Below are positions 9,174 through 17,073 of a DNA stretch of 64,000 nt, piece by piece. A program made the position numbers and the translations under genes. The DNA is from Marinobacter pelagius (GTDB lineage: Bacteria > Pseudomonadota > Gammaproteobacteria > Pseudomonadales > Oleiphilaceae). The stretch is from NCBI RefSeq assembly GCF_900114925.1, contig NZ_FOUR01000001.1, forward strand, positions 496,001-560,000. Reading direction: 5' to 3'. The notes beneath the pieces are model-generated. The model searched no databases. It worked only from the letters and a program-made list of their open reading frames with translations, and had not been told where the DNA came from. Numbering within the stretch: the stretch's first letter is position 1; every line of letters starts with the position of its first letter.

Positions 9174-9279
9174 GGGGGTTGGGATGGCCTTTCCAAAACC
9201 CGCTCAAGCACGTCCATGTGGCGCTTGAGCTCCGCCATCCATGGCTCCGCACAGTTTTGGAAAGGCCATCCCAACCCCC
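9174..9279 (+). repeat. Palindromic intergenic repeat, copy 4
   Basis: Arms 9174-9199 and 9254-9279 are a perfect 26-bp inverted repeat. The 54-bp interior is like copy 1 but lacks a few bases around the cttcggc step. It lies between two divergent genes (thioesterase and NUDIX/MBL), inside what should be their shared promoter region. Confidence 0.92.
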
Positions 9280-9330
9280 TTGTTCCCGCCCCGTTCGCGC
9301 ACCTGACAAGAACGACTGACTGGAAACCTT

Positions 9331-10968
9331 ATGGATATACGCCCTGCCGCCACACTGATCCTGCTTCGAGACACGTCCGAGGGGCTTCAGGTTCTGCTCC
9401 TGCAACGGACCTGGAAAGCCGCTTTCATGCCCGGGTACTTTGTTTTTCCCGGAGGGGCAGTGGACGTTCAGGAACCCCATGGCCGTGAACATGCCATTGG
9501 TCCGGCTGATGCCGAGATCAGTCAGATCATGAGCCTGGATGAGGGTGGAGCGGATTATATGCTGGCTGCCGTCCGGGAGTGTTTCGAGGAGGCCGGGATT
9601 CTGCTGGCGCTGGATGAGCAGGGGGCGCTAGTGGATGGCGGCCACCCGGTCCGGAAGGAGCGGATGCCGCTGTTCAAGGGTGAGGTTTCACTCGCGGACT
9701 TGTGTCAGAAACACGCCCTGACGATTCCCCTGGACCGGGTGGCTTATCTGAGCCACTGGATTACACCGCCCGGCCCGCCACGGCGGTTTGATACCCGGTT
9801 TTTCGTGGCGACAGCGCCGGAGGGGCAGGATGCTTCCCATGACGGGGTGGAGACCATTGATCATGTCTGGATCGATCCGGCCGAGGCCTTGGAGGAGCAT
9901 CGCAGCGGCAAGCGGTTGCTGGGGCTGCCGACGATCCGGACGTTGCGGGTGCTGAGCGATTTTGACACCACCGAAGCGGTCATGCGCTATGCCCACGCCA
10001 ATCCGCCGGAGCCTTATCCCAGTCAGCCCTGGCCAGCGGTGCGGAAGGGTAAGCCGGTCACCCTGGAGCCCGGCTCGCCGGCTTATGATGAGGCGGCCAA
10101 GCTGGATCCGGAAGGTGAAGGATCGACTCGTGCGGAGATCGTACCCGGGGAAGCGGTGGAGATTGCCGCCGGGGTGCTGCGACTGACCGCGCCCAATCCG
10201 GGCATGATGACCGGCCCCGGTACCAACACCTACCTGCTGGGTCACGAGCGGTTTACGGTCCTGGATCCGGGGCCGGATGAGCCGGCCCATATCGAGCGGA
10301 TTCTGGAGCTGACCGGGGGCGTGATCGATCAGGTGGTGGTGACCCACACCCATATTGACCACTCGCCGGGCACCGCCACGCTGAAAGAGAAGACCGGTTG
10401 CCGGGTCTTCGGCTGGCCCGCGCCTGCCGGGGCCTCCCAGGACCAATCGTTTGAGCCTGACGATCAGCCGGAGCACGGGGATCTGATTGTTACCGAGGCC
10501 GGGCTGCTCAAGGTGCTCCATACCCCCGGCCATGCCTCGAATCATCTGTGTTACCTGCTGGTGGACCAGGAGCTGTTGTTCTCCGGGGATCACATCATGC
10601 AGGGTTCGACCGTGGTCATTAATCCGCCGGACGGCGACATGAAGGCCTACATCGAGTCGCTGTACGAGCTGCTGACAGAACCGCTGAACTATATCGCGCC
10701 GGCCCATGGTTTCCTCATGGCCCGCCCTGAGGCGGTGATCGACTACCTGATCACTCATCGGCTGTCCCGAGAGCACAAGGTGGCCAAGGCCCTCAAGGAG
10801 TTGTCGCCGGTCGGTCTGAAGGATCTGACAGCGAAAGCCTACGACGATGTCCCGGCGGCGATTCACGGTCTGGCCGCTCGCTCGGCGCTTGCGCACCTGC
10901 TGAAGCTCGAAGCCGATGGCCGGGCCAGGGAAGAGGACGGGCAGTGGTTCCGTAATGATCACACCTGA
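9331..10968 (+). CDS. NUDIX hydrolase fused to metallo-beta-lactamase-fold hydrolase
   Basis: 545 residues, two enzymes in one chain. The N-terminal part (about 1-230) is a NUDIX domain. Its box is split by an insertion but keeps FVFPGGAVD and RECFEEAGI (Arg82, Glu83, Glu86, Glu87), the pyrophosphate and metal-binding residues. The C-terminal part (about 265-545) is an MBL-fold domain of the LACTB2 type with THTHIDH (His339, His341, Asp343, His344), TPGHASNH, FSGDH, a late PAHG histidine and a C-terminal winged-helix tail. LACTB2 relatives cleave RNA; NUDIX domains of this kind often act on CoA or nucleoside diphosphate derivatives. The joint substrate is unknown. There is no frame break, so the fusion is real in this sequence. 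Confidence 0.88.
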   Translation: MDIRPAATLILLRDTSEGLQVLLLQRTWKAAFMPGYFVFPGGAVDVQEPHGREHAIGPADAEISQIMSLDEGGADYMLAAVRECFEEAGILLALDEQGALVDGGHPVRKERMPLFKGEVSLADLCQKHALTIPLDRVAYLSHWITPPGPPRRFDTRFFVATAPEGQDASHDGVETIDHVWIDPAEALEEHRSGKRLLGLPTIRTLRVLSDFDTTEAVMRYAHANPPEPYPSQPWPAVRKGKPVTLEPGSPAYDEAAKLDPEGEGSTRAEIVPGEAVEIAAGVLRLTAPNPGMMTGPGTNTYLLGHERFTVLDPGPDEPAHIERILELTGGVIDQVVVTHTHIDHSPGTATLKEKTGCRVFGWPAPAGASQDQSFEPDDQPEHGDLIVTEAGLLKVLHTPGHASNHLCYLLVDQELLFSGDHIMQGSTVVINPPDGDMKAYIESLYELLTEPLNYIAPAHGFLMARPEAVIDYLITHRLSREHKVAKALKELSPVGLKDLTAKAYDDVPAAIHGLAARSALAHLLKLEADGRAREEDGQWFRNDHT

Positions 10969-11012
10969 CCAGAGCAGTCGGCTCCAACCGAATGTTTTCA
11001 CAGCCATCTAAC

Positions 11013-11042
11013 GCAAAAAGCCCGGAATTCCCGGGCTTTTGC
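11013..11042. terminator. Bidirectional rho-independent terminator
   Basis: The AAAAGCCCGG/CCGGGCTTTT stem (10 bp, loop AATTC) is flanked by A-runs on the left and T-runs on the right, so it can end transcription both for the NUDIX/MBL gene and for the convergent Pmp3-type gene. Confidence 0.88.
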
Positions 11043-11061
11043 TTTGAACATTCAGAATTTT

Positions 11062-11220
11062 CTACTTCTTGGCAATTACCCACACCGCATGCACGATGCC
11101 TGGAATGTAACCCAGGAGCGTCAGCAGAATGTTGATCCAGAAGTGTTTGCCGATACCTACCTGCAAAAACACGCCCAGAGGCGGTAACAAAATTGCTATC
11201 AAAATTCGCAAAAGATCCAT
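11062..11220 (-). CDS. YqaE/Pmp3-family small membrane protein
   Basis: 52 residues, beginning MDLLRILIAILLPPLGVFLQ. It has two hydrophobic helices (about 3-21 and 29-50) joined by the short loop VGIGKHFWIN, and the middle contains the PPLGVFL and LLGYIPGIVHA blocks that define the Pmp3/YqaE (UPF0057) family. In yeast and plants such proteins affect membrane potential and salt tolerance, and in bacteria they are often stress-induced. A good AGGAG ribosome site lies nine bases before ATG 11220. The gene converges on the terminator shared with the NUDIX/MBL gene. Confidence 0.92.
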   Translation of the reverse strand: MDLLRILIAILLPPLGVFLQVGIGKHFWINILLTLLGYIPGIVHAVWVIAKK

Positions 11221-11411
11221 AGGGTTCACTCCTTGGCAACGTTATAACTGTCACATGCTTACAACATAGCACCTGTAAACAGCTTAGACCGGCACTGTAA
11301 CTCATCGTGGCCGGATTTAATGAAATGGGCATTAAACCTTTGTCACAGCTGTATCCATCAAGGCCAGCGTGACTCTATCCTTTAGCGCCAAATCACGAAC
11401 GTTGAGGAACC

Positions 11412-12806
11412 ATGCTGTTTGACGCCTCCCGAACAACGAGCTTCCTGCTGGCACTGGCCGCCGCGCTTGGCCTTGCCTCCCCGCCCGCACTGGCCGAAGA
11501 CTCCGCTGCCAATGCCCCCGGCGAGACAGCCGCGAAAGCGATCCTGGTGGCTGAACTGGCCGAGGATGAGGATGTCGAGGACATCGAGCAGTCCGAGCCT
11601 CTGGAATCAACCGCAACGGAAGCGGAACAGGAACCGGACACTGATCCCGATGCCAGCGAGCAGGCTGTCCGGGAAGAGCCGGCCCAGAGGGTGGCCCCGC
11701 ACATTGACCTGAAGGAGGTCGTGCCAGAGCCTGCCCCCTCAGCCACGGTGACCAGACCGGAACCGGAAGCTGGCGCGGAAGATGAAACGGAGGCGGCTCC
11801 GGACACCGTCCAGGCCGCGCCTGAGCCTGAACCTGAGCCGGAAAAAGCCAGCAGCTTCACCCTGCTGGGCAGCGAAGTGATGCCGGGGACCTCGACCCGA
11901 CTGGCCTGGTCGCCGGGCATCCAGATCGCCGGGCTGTCCCAGCCCACGCCGGTGCTGGTGGTCAATGGCGTCAATGCCGGCCCTACCCTTTGCCTGACCG
12001 GGGCCGTTCATGGTGACGAGCTCAACGGTATCGAGATCATCCGCCGCACGGTGTACGACCTGAATCCTGAGAAACTCAGCGGGCGCGTGGTGGGCATCCC
12101 CATCGTCAACCTGCCCGGATTCCAGCAGGCCAGCCGTTACCTGCCGGACCGGCGCGACCTGAACCGGCACTTTCCCGGCAGCGAGACCGGCAGCCTGGCA
12201 GACCGGATCGCCCATTCCCTGTTCGAGAACATTATCCGCCGTTGCGACATGCTGGTGGACATCCACACCGGTTCCCTCAAGCGCACCAACCTGCCGCAGT
12301 TGCGGGCGGACATGAACAACCCGGATGTGGCCCGGTTCACCCGAGGCTTTGATCGCATGGCCGTGGTCCACAGCTCCGGATCGGCCGGCATGCTCAGGAC
12401 CGCGGCGGTAGATGCCGGGATTACCACCGTCACCATGGAGGCCGGCGAATCCCACCGGATCCAGGAGCATCAGATCGAGGCCGGGGTCAACAGCCTCACC
12501 AGCCTGATGGAGAAACAGGGCATGATTTCGCGGATGTTTGTCTGGGGCGACCCGGAGCCGGTCTACTACGATTCTGACTGGATCCGGGCCAACCACGGCG
12601 GCATCCTGTTCAGCGAGGTGGAGCTTGGCGCCAATGTCAGCGAGGGGGAGATCCTCGGTTATGTCGCCGATCCGATCACCAATGCCCAGCATCCGATCCG
12701 CTCAACCTCGAAAGGCCGGATTATCGGCATGGCGGTGGACCAGGTCGTGATGGCCGGCTTTGCCGCCTACCACATTGGTACGGAGGCAGAAGTGCCGGGA
12801 GAGTAG
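11412..12806 (+). CDS. Exported succinylglutamate desuccinylase/aspartoacylase-family protein
   Basis: 464 residues. The N-terminus is a signal peptide (hydrophobic 10-24, probable cut after Ala-Leu-Ala at about 28). An acidic, Pro/Glu-rich low-complexity stretch of about 115 residues follows. The catalytic domain begins near residue 150 and is of the AstE/AspA zinc carboxypeptidase-like family: zinc ligands His200 and Glu203 in GAVHGDELNG, then DRRDLNRHFPG, and His285 in DIHTG. The C-terminal VSEGEILGYV segment forms the usual beta-barrel lid. Family members release an acyl group from N-acyl amino acids. An exported form with an acidic linker is unusual, and its substrate cannot be assigned. 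Confidence 0.83.
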   Translation: MLFDASRTTSFLLALAAALGLASPPALAEDSAANAPGETAAKAILVAELAEDEDVEDIEQSEPLESTATEAEQEPDTDPDASEQAVREEPAQRVAPHIDLKEVVPEPAPSATVTRPEPEAGAEDETEAAPDTVQAAPEPEPEPEKASSFTLLGSEVMPGTSTRLAWSPGIQIAGLSQPTPVLVVNGVNAGPTLCLTGAVHGDELNGIEIIRRTVYDLNPEKLSGRVVGIPIVNLPGFQQASRYLPDRRDLNRHFPGSETGSLADRIAHSLFENIIRRCDMLVDIHTGSLKRTNLPQLRADMNNPDVARFTRGFDRMAVVHSSGSAGMLRTAAVDAGITTVTMEAGESHRIQEHQIEAGVNSLTSLMEKQGMISRMFVWGDPEPVYYDSDWIRANHGGILFSEVELGANVSEGEILGYVADPITNAQHPIRSTSKGRIIGMAVDQVVMAGFAAYHIGTEAEVPGE

Positions 12807-12857
12807 TATGCTAGTCGTTTTTCACCCAGCGGATGAAAAACGACGGGAGAACCGCTC

Positions 12858-13793
12858 TTGGCTTCGTCACAGTCCTTCTCGAAATCCACGGCACTGGCCT
12901 ACACCGGGCTGGTGCTGACGCCCCTGTTCTGGGCCGGCAATGCAGTGGTTGCCCGGGGCACCGTGCAGGACATACCGCCCCTGTCCATGTCGTTCTGGCG
13001 CTGGATCATTGCCCTGGCCATCCTGCTACCGTTTGGCCTGCCGGGCATCCTGCGCCACCGGCAGGTAATCCGCCAACACCTCGGCTCCATGGTGGCCCTG
13101 GCCACCTTCAGCGTGGCCGCGTTCAACTCGTTGCTGTACTACGCCGCCATCACCACCACCGCCACCAACATCGCCCTGATCAATGCCACCATCCCCATCT
13201 TCGTGGCCCTGCTGGCCTGGCTGATGCTGGGTGACCGCACCCGCCCCATCCAGGCCCTGGGTATCGGTCTGGCGGTGCTCGGTATCCTGGTGGTGATTGC
13301 CCGGGGCCAGCTTTCAGTGCTCACCGGGCTGCAGGCCCAGCCCGGTGACCTGATCATGGTCGCGGCGGTATTCAGCTGGGGGTTGTTCTCGGTGCTGCTG
13401 CGCCGCCAGGCTGTGCCACTGCCGGCCCTGACTTTCCTTACCACCCAGATCCTGCTTGGCACCCTGATCATCTTTCCGTTCTATCTGATGGATCTGTTTT
13501 TCTTCGCCGGCGGCTTCGAACTATCCCGCGATACCGCCCTGCCACTGCTGTACTTCGCCATCTTCCCCGGCATTCTGGCCTACGGGTTCTGGAACCACGG
13601 CGTGCATACCATCGGCCCGGGAGGCGCCGCCATTTTCATGTATCTGACCCCGGTGTATGCGTCCGTCCTCGCCGGTCTGTTCCTGGGCGAATCCCTGGGA
13701 CTGTTCCATATCGTCGGGGGTGGCCTGATTCTCGTGGGACTGTTGCTGGCAACACGGGTCAAACGGCCCGCGTTTCGCAAGGCTGACGACTAG
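12858..13793 (+). CDS. EamA/DMT-family transporter
   Basis: 311 residues with ten hydrophobic helices in two EamA repeats (about 15-145 and 160-295). Inner-membrane exporter of metabolites or drugs. The helix-1 motif TPLFWAGNAVVARG and the end-of-repeat PIFVALLAWLMLGDR and YLTPVYASVLAGLFLGES blocks are typical of the family. The start is TTG 12858 with GGGAGA upstream; no ATG lies ahead of helix 1. Convergent with the PatB/MalY lyase gene 10 bp away. Substrate unknown. Confidence 0.87.
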   Translation: MASSQSFSKSTALAYTGLVLTPLFWAGNAVVARGTVQDIPPLSMSFWRWIIALAILLPFGLPGILRHRQVIRQHLGSMVALATFSVAAFNSLLYYAAITTTATNIALINATIPIFVALLAWLMLGDRTRPIQALGIGLAVLGILVVIARGQLSVLTGLQAQPGDLIMVAAVFSWGLFSVLLRRQAVPLPALTFLTTQILLGTLIIFPFYLMDLFFFAGGFELSRDTALPLLYFAIFPGILAYGFWNHGVHTIGPGGAAIFMYLTPVYASVLAGLFLGESLGLFHIVGGGLILVGLLLATRVKRPAFRKADD

Positions 13794-13803
13794 ACCTGCC
13801 GGT

Positions 13804-14988
13804 TCAGGCTGCCGAGAGCGCCTGCTCGATCCGATCCAGCACCTCCACGAGGGTCTGGCGCGGACAGCCGATGTTCAGGCGCATGAACCCGGTTCCCGGC
13901 TCTCCGAAGCTGATGCCCGGATTCATGCCCACGCCGGCGTCCTGGACAAAGAACCGTTTCAGCCCGGCATCGTCCAGCCCCAGCTCGCGACAATCCAGCC
14001 ACATCAGGTAGGTCCCTTCGGGCGCGAAGGTGGTGATTCCGGGCAGGCGGCTGACGGCATCGACCACATAATCCCGGTTCCCCTGCAGGTACGCCATCAA
14101 CTGGTCCAGCCAGGGGCCGCCTTCCCGGTAGCCCGCCTCGAATCCGGCCACGCTGAACGGGTTGCACTGCGGCAAATGCATCTGGTCAAACACGGCCTTG
14201 ATGGCCTGCCGACGGGACTGGTCGGGGATCACCAGGGCCGAGAGCCCGAGCCCCGGCATGTTGAAACTCTTACTCGGCGCCACTGCGGTGACCAGGGCAT
14301 CGTCCGGTTGCGCCAGGGTGGCCAGCATCCGATGACGAGGTGCATCGGGGAACACCAGGTCACAGTGGATTTCGTCGCTGAGCACCACCAGATCGTGCCG
14401 GCGCGCGATATCCAGAACCGATCGCAGCTCCTGTTCCGACCACACCCGGCCTACCGGGTTATGGGGCGAGCATAACATCAGGACCCGGTTCTCCGGCCGC
14501 GCCGCGCAGGCCTCCAGATGCTCCAGATCCATGGTGTAGCGGATCTCGCCATCCTCGGTTCGGTCAGCAATGAGCGGGTTCTCCACGACACTCCGCCCGG
14601 TCAGCTTCACCGAACTGAAAAACGGCGGGTATACCGGCGGCTGGACGATCACACCCTCACCGGGCCCGGCGTAGGCGAGACAGGCCGCGTGCAGTGATGG
14701 CACCACCCCCGGCGCCATCAGGATCCACTCCCGGCGGATTTCCCAGCCGTGACGCTGCCGGAACCAGTCGATCATGGACTGGTACAGGGATTCCGGAAAC
14801 AGGGTGTAGCCATAGACCGGATGTTCGGCGCGCTGCTTCAGGGCCTCCGTTACCGCCTCCGGGGCCGCGAAGTCCATGTCCGCCACCCAGACCGGCACGA
14901 CGTCTTCCCGGCCAAAGACCGCCTTGCGGGCATCGAACTTCACGGAACAGGTGTTCTCACGGGACAAAGGTTGATCGAAACGGGGCAC
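13804..14988 (-). CDS. PatB/MalY-type cystathionine beta-lyase (PLP enzyme)
   Basis: 394 residues, fold type I aminotransferase-like. Likely cleaves cystathionine or related C-S bonds to thiol, pyruvate and ammonia in the cytoplasm. Signature blocks: VPVWVADMDFAAPEAV at the N-terminus, LCSPHNPVGRVW, SDEIHCDLVF (Asp contacting the pyridine ring) and the PLP lysine Lys240 in APSKSFNMPGL. Length is normal for the PatB/MalY family. The start is GTG 14988 with GGAG eight bases upstream. Pairs convergently with the EamA transporter. Confidence 0.9.
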   Translation of the reverse strand: MPRFDQPLSRENTCSVKFDARKAVFGREDVVPVWVADMDFAAPEAVTEALKQRAEHPVYGYTLFPESLYQSMIDWFRQRHGWEIRREWILMAPGVVPSLHAACLAYAGPGEGVIVQPPVYPPFFSSVKLTGRSVVENPLIADRTEDGEIRYTMDLEHLEACAARPENRVLMLCSPHNPVGRVWSEQELRSVLDIARRHDLVVLSDEIHCDLVFPDAPRHRMLATLAQPDDALVTAVAPSKSFNMPGLGLSALVIPDQSRRQAIKAVFDQMHLPQCNPFSVAGFEAGYREGGPWLDQLMAYLQGNRDYVVDAVSRLPGITTFAPEGTYLMWLDCRELGLDDAGLKRFFVQDAGVGMNPGISFGEPGTGFMRLNIGCPRQTLVEVLDRIEQALSAA

Positions 14989-15168
14989 GGGTGCTCTCCA
15001 GGGTCGGAATACGAACTGACAATGCCGGTTATTGTGTCCACCGCGAGGGCGTCAGGCAAACCCTTGGGCTTTGGTCGAATTCGCGACAATAGCATTTGCC
15101 AAGCTCCGCGTTACTTGCGAACCTAACCGTTTATTCATCCGACTTTTCCTGTTTGCCGGAGCCCTCCG

Positions 15169-16056
15169 ATGCTTGGCCAGATTCTTTCCACGATGTTGCC
15201 GGTGTTTCTGATCACCGGCTGTGGCGCCCTGTACGGCCGTTACCGCAGCCCCGACATAAAGGGCCTGAACGTGCTGAACATGGAGCTTTTTGTGCCCCTG
15301 CTCGTGTTTGCGGTACTGGCGGACCAACAGGCTCCCCTCCAGGAATACGCCAGGCTGGCCCTGGGCGCGACGGTGGTGGTGCTCGGCTCCGGCGTCCTGC
15401 TGTACCCGGTGGCGAAGGCGCTCAAGCTGAACCTGAAAACCTTCCTGCCCCCGATGATGTTCAACAATTCCGGCAACATGGGCATTCCGGTGCTGTTGCT
15501 GGCCTTCGGTGATGCAGCCCTGCCCGCGGCCATCGTGCTGTTCATCGTCGAGATGCTTCTGCATTTCAGCGTGGGGCTCTACATGCTCGATCCCCACACC
15601 TCGATCATCCAGCGGCTGAAGCTCCCCATCGTGTTCGCGTGCGTTGCCGGCCTCGCGGTCAACCTCAGCGGCATCGCTCTGCCTGACACCCTGCTGGAAA
15701 GCATGAACATGCTCGGTGAGGTGTGTATCCCGCTGATGCTGTTTGCCCTGGGGGTACGCATGCTCGACATCGATTTCAACGACTGGAAACTAGGCCTGCT
15801 GGGGGCCATCGCCTGCCCCGCCAGCGGCCTGCTGCTGGCCTGGCCGCTGATTGCCGTGCTCGATCTGCCCGGCCTTCAGGCCGCCTCACTGTGGGTGTTC
15901 GCCGCCTTGCCTCCAGCGGTGCTCAATTATATGGTTGCTGAGCAATACCAGCAGGAGCCCCATACCGTGGCGTCACTGGTCCTGCTCAGTAACCTCGGCA
16001 GCCTGATAGTGATGCCGATCGTGCTGGGACTGGTGTTTGCCGCCGGTTACGTATAA
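15169..16056 (+). CDS. AEC-family (auxin efflux carrier-like) transporter
   Basis: 295 residues, ten hydrophobic helices with a central hydrophilic gap. Inner-membrane carrier, in bacteria usually for malonate, malate or other organic acids. Family marks are the MFNNSGNMGIPVLLLAFGD block in helix 4, with its Asn/Gly/Pro crossover, and the related ALPPAVLNYMVAEQY near residue 245. ATG 15169 has GGAG upstream. The prenyltransferase gene follows 12 bp later on the same strand, so the two are probably cotranscribed, though no functional link is obvious. Confidence 0.86.
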   Translation: MLGQILSTMLPVFLITGCGALYGRYRSPDIKGLNVLNMELFVPLLVFAVLADQQAPLQEYARLALGATVVVLGSGVLLYPVAKALKLNLKTFLPPMMFNNSGNMGIPVLLLAFGDAALPAAIVLFIVEMLLHFSVGLYMLDPHTSIIQRLKLPIVFACVAGLAVNLSGIALPDTLLESMNMLGEVCIPLMLFALGVRMLDIDFNDWKLGLLGAIACPASGLLLAWPLIAVLDLPGLQAASLWVFAALPPAVLNYMVAEQYQQEPHTVASLVLLSNLGSLIVMPIVLGLVFAAGYV

Positions 16057-16068
16057 GGAAAAGACAGC

Positions 16069-16959
16069 ATGTCCGAAGCGGCTGCGGTGGTTCGCGCCTT
16101 TCGCCCCAACTTTCTGGTTCTCGCCCCTCTCTGCGCCGGGCTTGGTGTGGCCGTCGCCTGGCAACAGGGCGGCTCACCCGCCCTGATCGACACCCTGCTG
16201 GTATTCATCGGCGCCCTGCTCGCCCACGCGGCGGTCAACCTGTTCAACGAGTACGAGGACTTTGTTTCCGGTCTGGATATGATCACCCGTCGCACCCCCT
16301 TCTCCGGTGGCAGCGGCGCACTCCCCGACGTGCCTTCGGCGGCCAAGGGCGTTCTGGCTGCCGCCATCGGAACCCTGGGCCTGGTGACGGCAATCGGCCT
16401 GTATTTCCTATGGCAACGGGGATTGCCCCTTCTGGTACTGGGCGTTGCCGGTATCGTCCTGGTGCTGACCTATACCCGCTGGATTACCCGCCGGCCCATC
16501 CTGTGCCTGCTCGCCCCCGGCCTCGGGTTCGGGCCGGTCATGGTCCTCGGTGCCATCGTCGCCCTGGGCGGCAGGATCGATACTTCCGCCCTCCTGGTGA
16601 CCCTGGTAGCCCAGTGCCTGGTGAGTGAGCTGTTGCTGATCAACCAGATTCCGGATGCCGATGCTGACCAGAAAGTCGGCCGGCGTCACCTGGTTATTAC
16701 CCTGGGCCGAACGGCGGCTGCACGACTGGTCGCAGTGCTCTTGCTTGGCAGCTATGTTCCTGTCCTCGCGGGTGTTCTGCTGGGCGGATTACCGGTATGG
16801 AGCGCCCTGGCCCTGGTTACCTTGCCCGTCAGCCTGTGGATTTCCCGGCAACTGCCGCTGGTTCTCGACAACCCGGAGCGGCTGAATGCGGTGCTGGGAA
16901 CGAACGTGGCCGTCCTGCTGTCCACACTGGCGTTACTGATTGCCGGACTCAGCCTCTGA
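16069..16959 (+). CDS. UbiA-family prenyltransferase, MenA-like
   Basis: 296 residues, about nine membrane helices. Inner-membrane enzyme that attaches a polyprenyl chain to an aromatic acceptor in quinone biosynthesis. Two Asp-rich motifs bind the Mg-diphosphate: NLFNEYEDFVSG near residue 60 and NQIPDADADQKVGRRHL near residue 192, in which N-x3-D-x3-D is complete. The layout matches 1,4-dihydroxy-2-naphthoate prenyltransferases (MenA) more than UbiA itself, but no other menaquinone gene is in view, so the acceptor is open. A TAAGGA ribosome site overlaps the stop of the AEC gene. Confidence 0.83.
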   Translation: MSEAAAVVRAFRPNFLVLAPLCAGLGVAVAWQQGGSPALIDTLLVFIGALLAHAAVNLFNEYEDFVSGLDMITRRTPFSGGSGALPDVPSAAKGVLAAAIGTLGLVTAIGLYFLWQRGLPLLVLGVAGIVLVLTYTRWITRRPILCLLAPGLGFGPVMVLGAIVALGGRIDTSALLVTLVAQCLVSELLLINQIPDADADQKVGRRHLVITLGRTAAARLVAVLLLGSYVPVLAGVLLGGLPVWSALALVTLPVSLWISRQLPLVLDNPERLNAVLGTNVAVLLSTLALLIAGLSL

Positions 16960-17073
16960 CAACCAACCGGGTTTCCCATCCGGACTTGATCCCGATCCTT
17001 GCAAGTACAGGGACTTTGGCCGATGGTTAAGGTCAGATTTTGTTGATTTCATTGATGATATGGAGGTCTGCCC

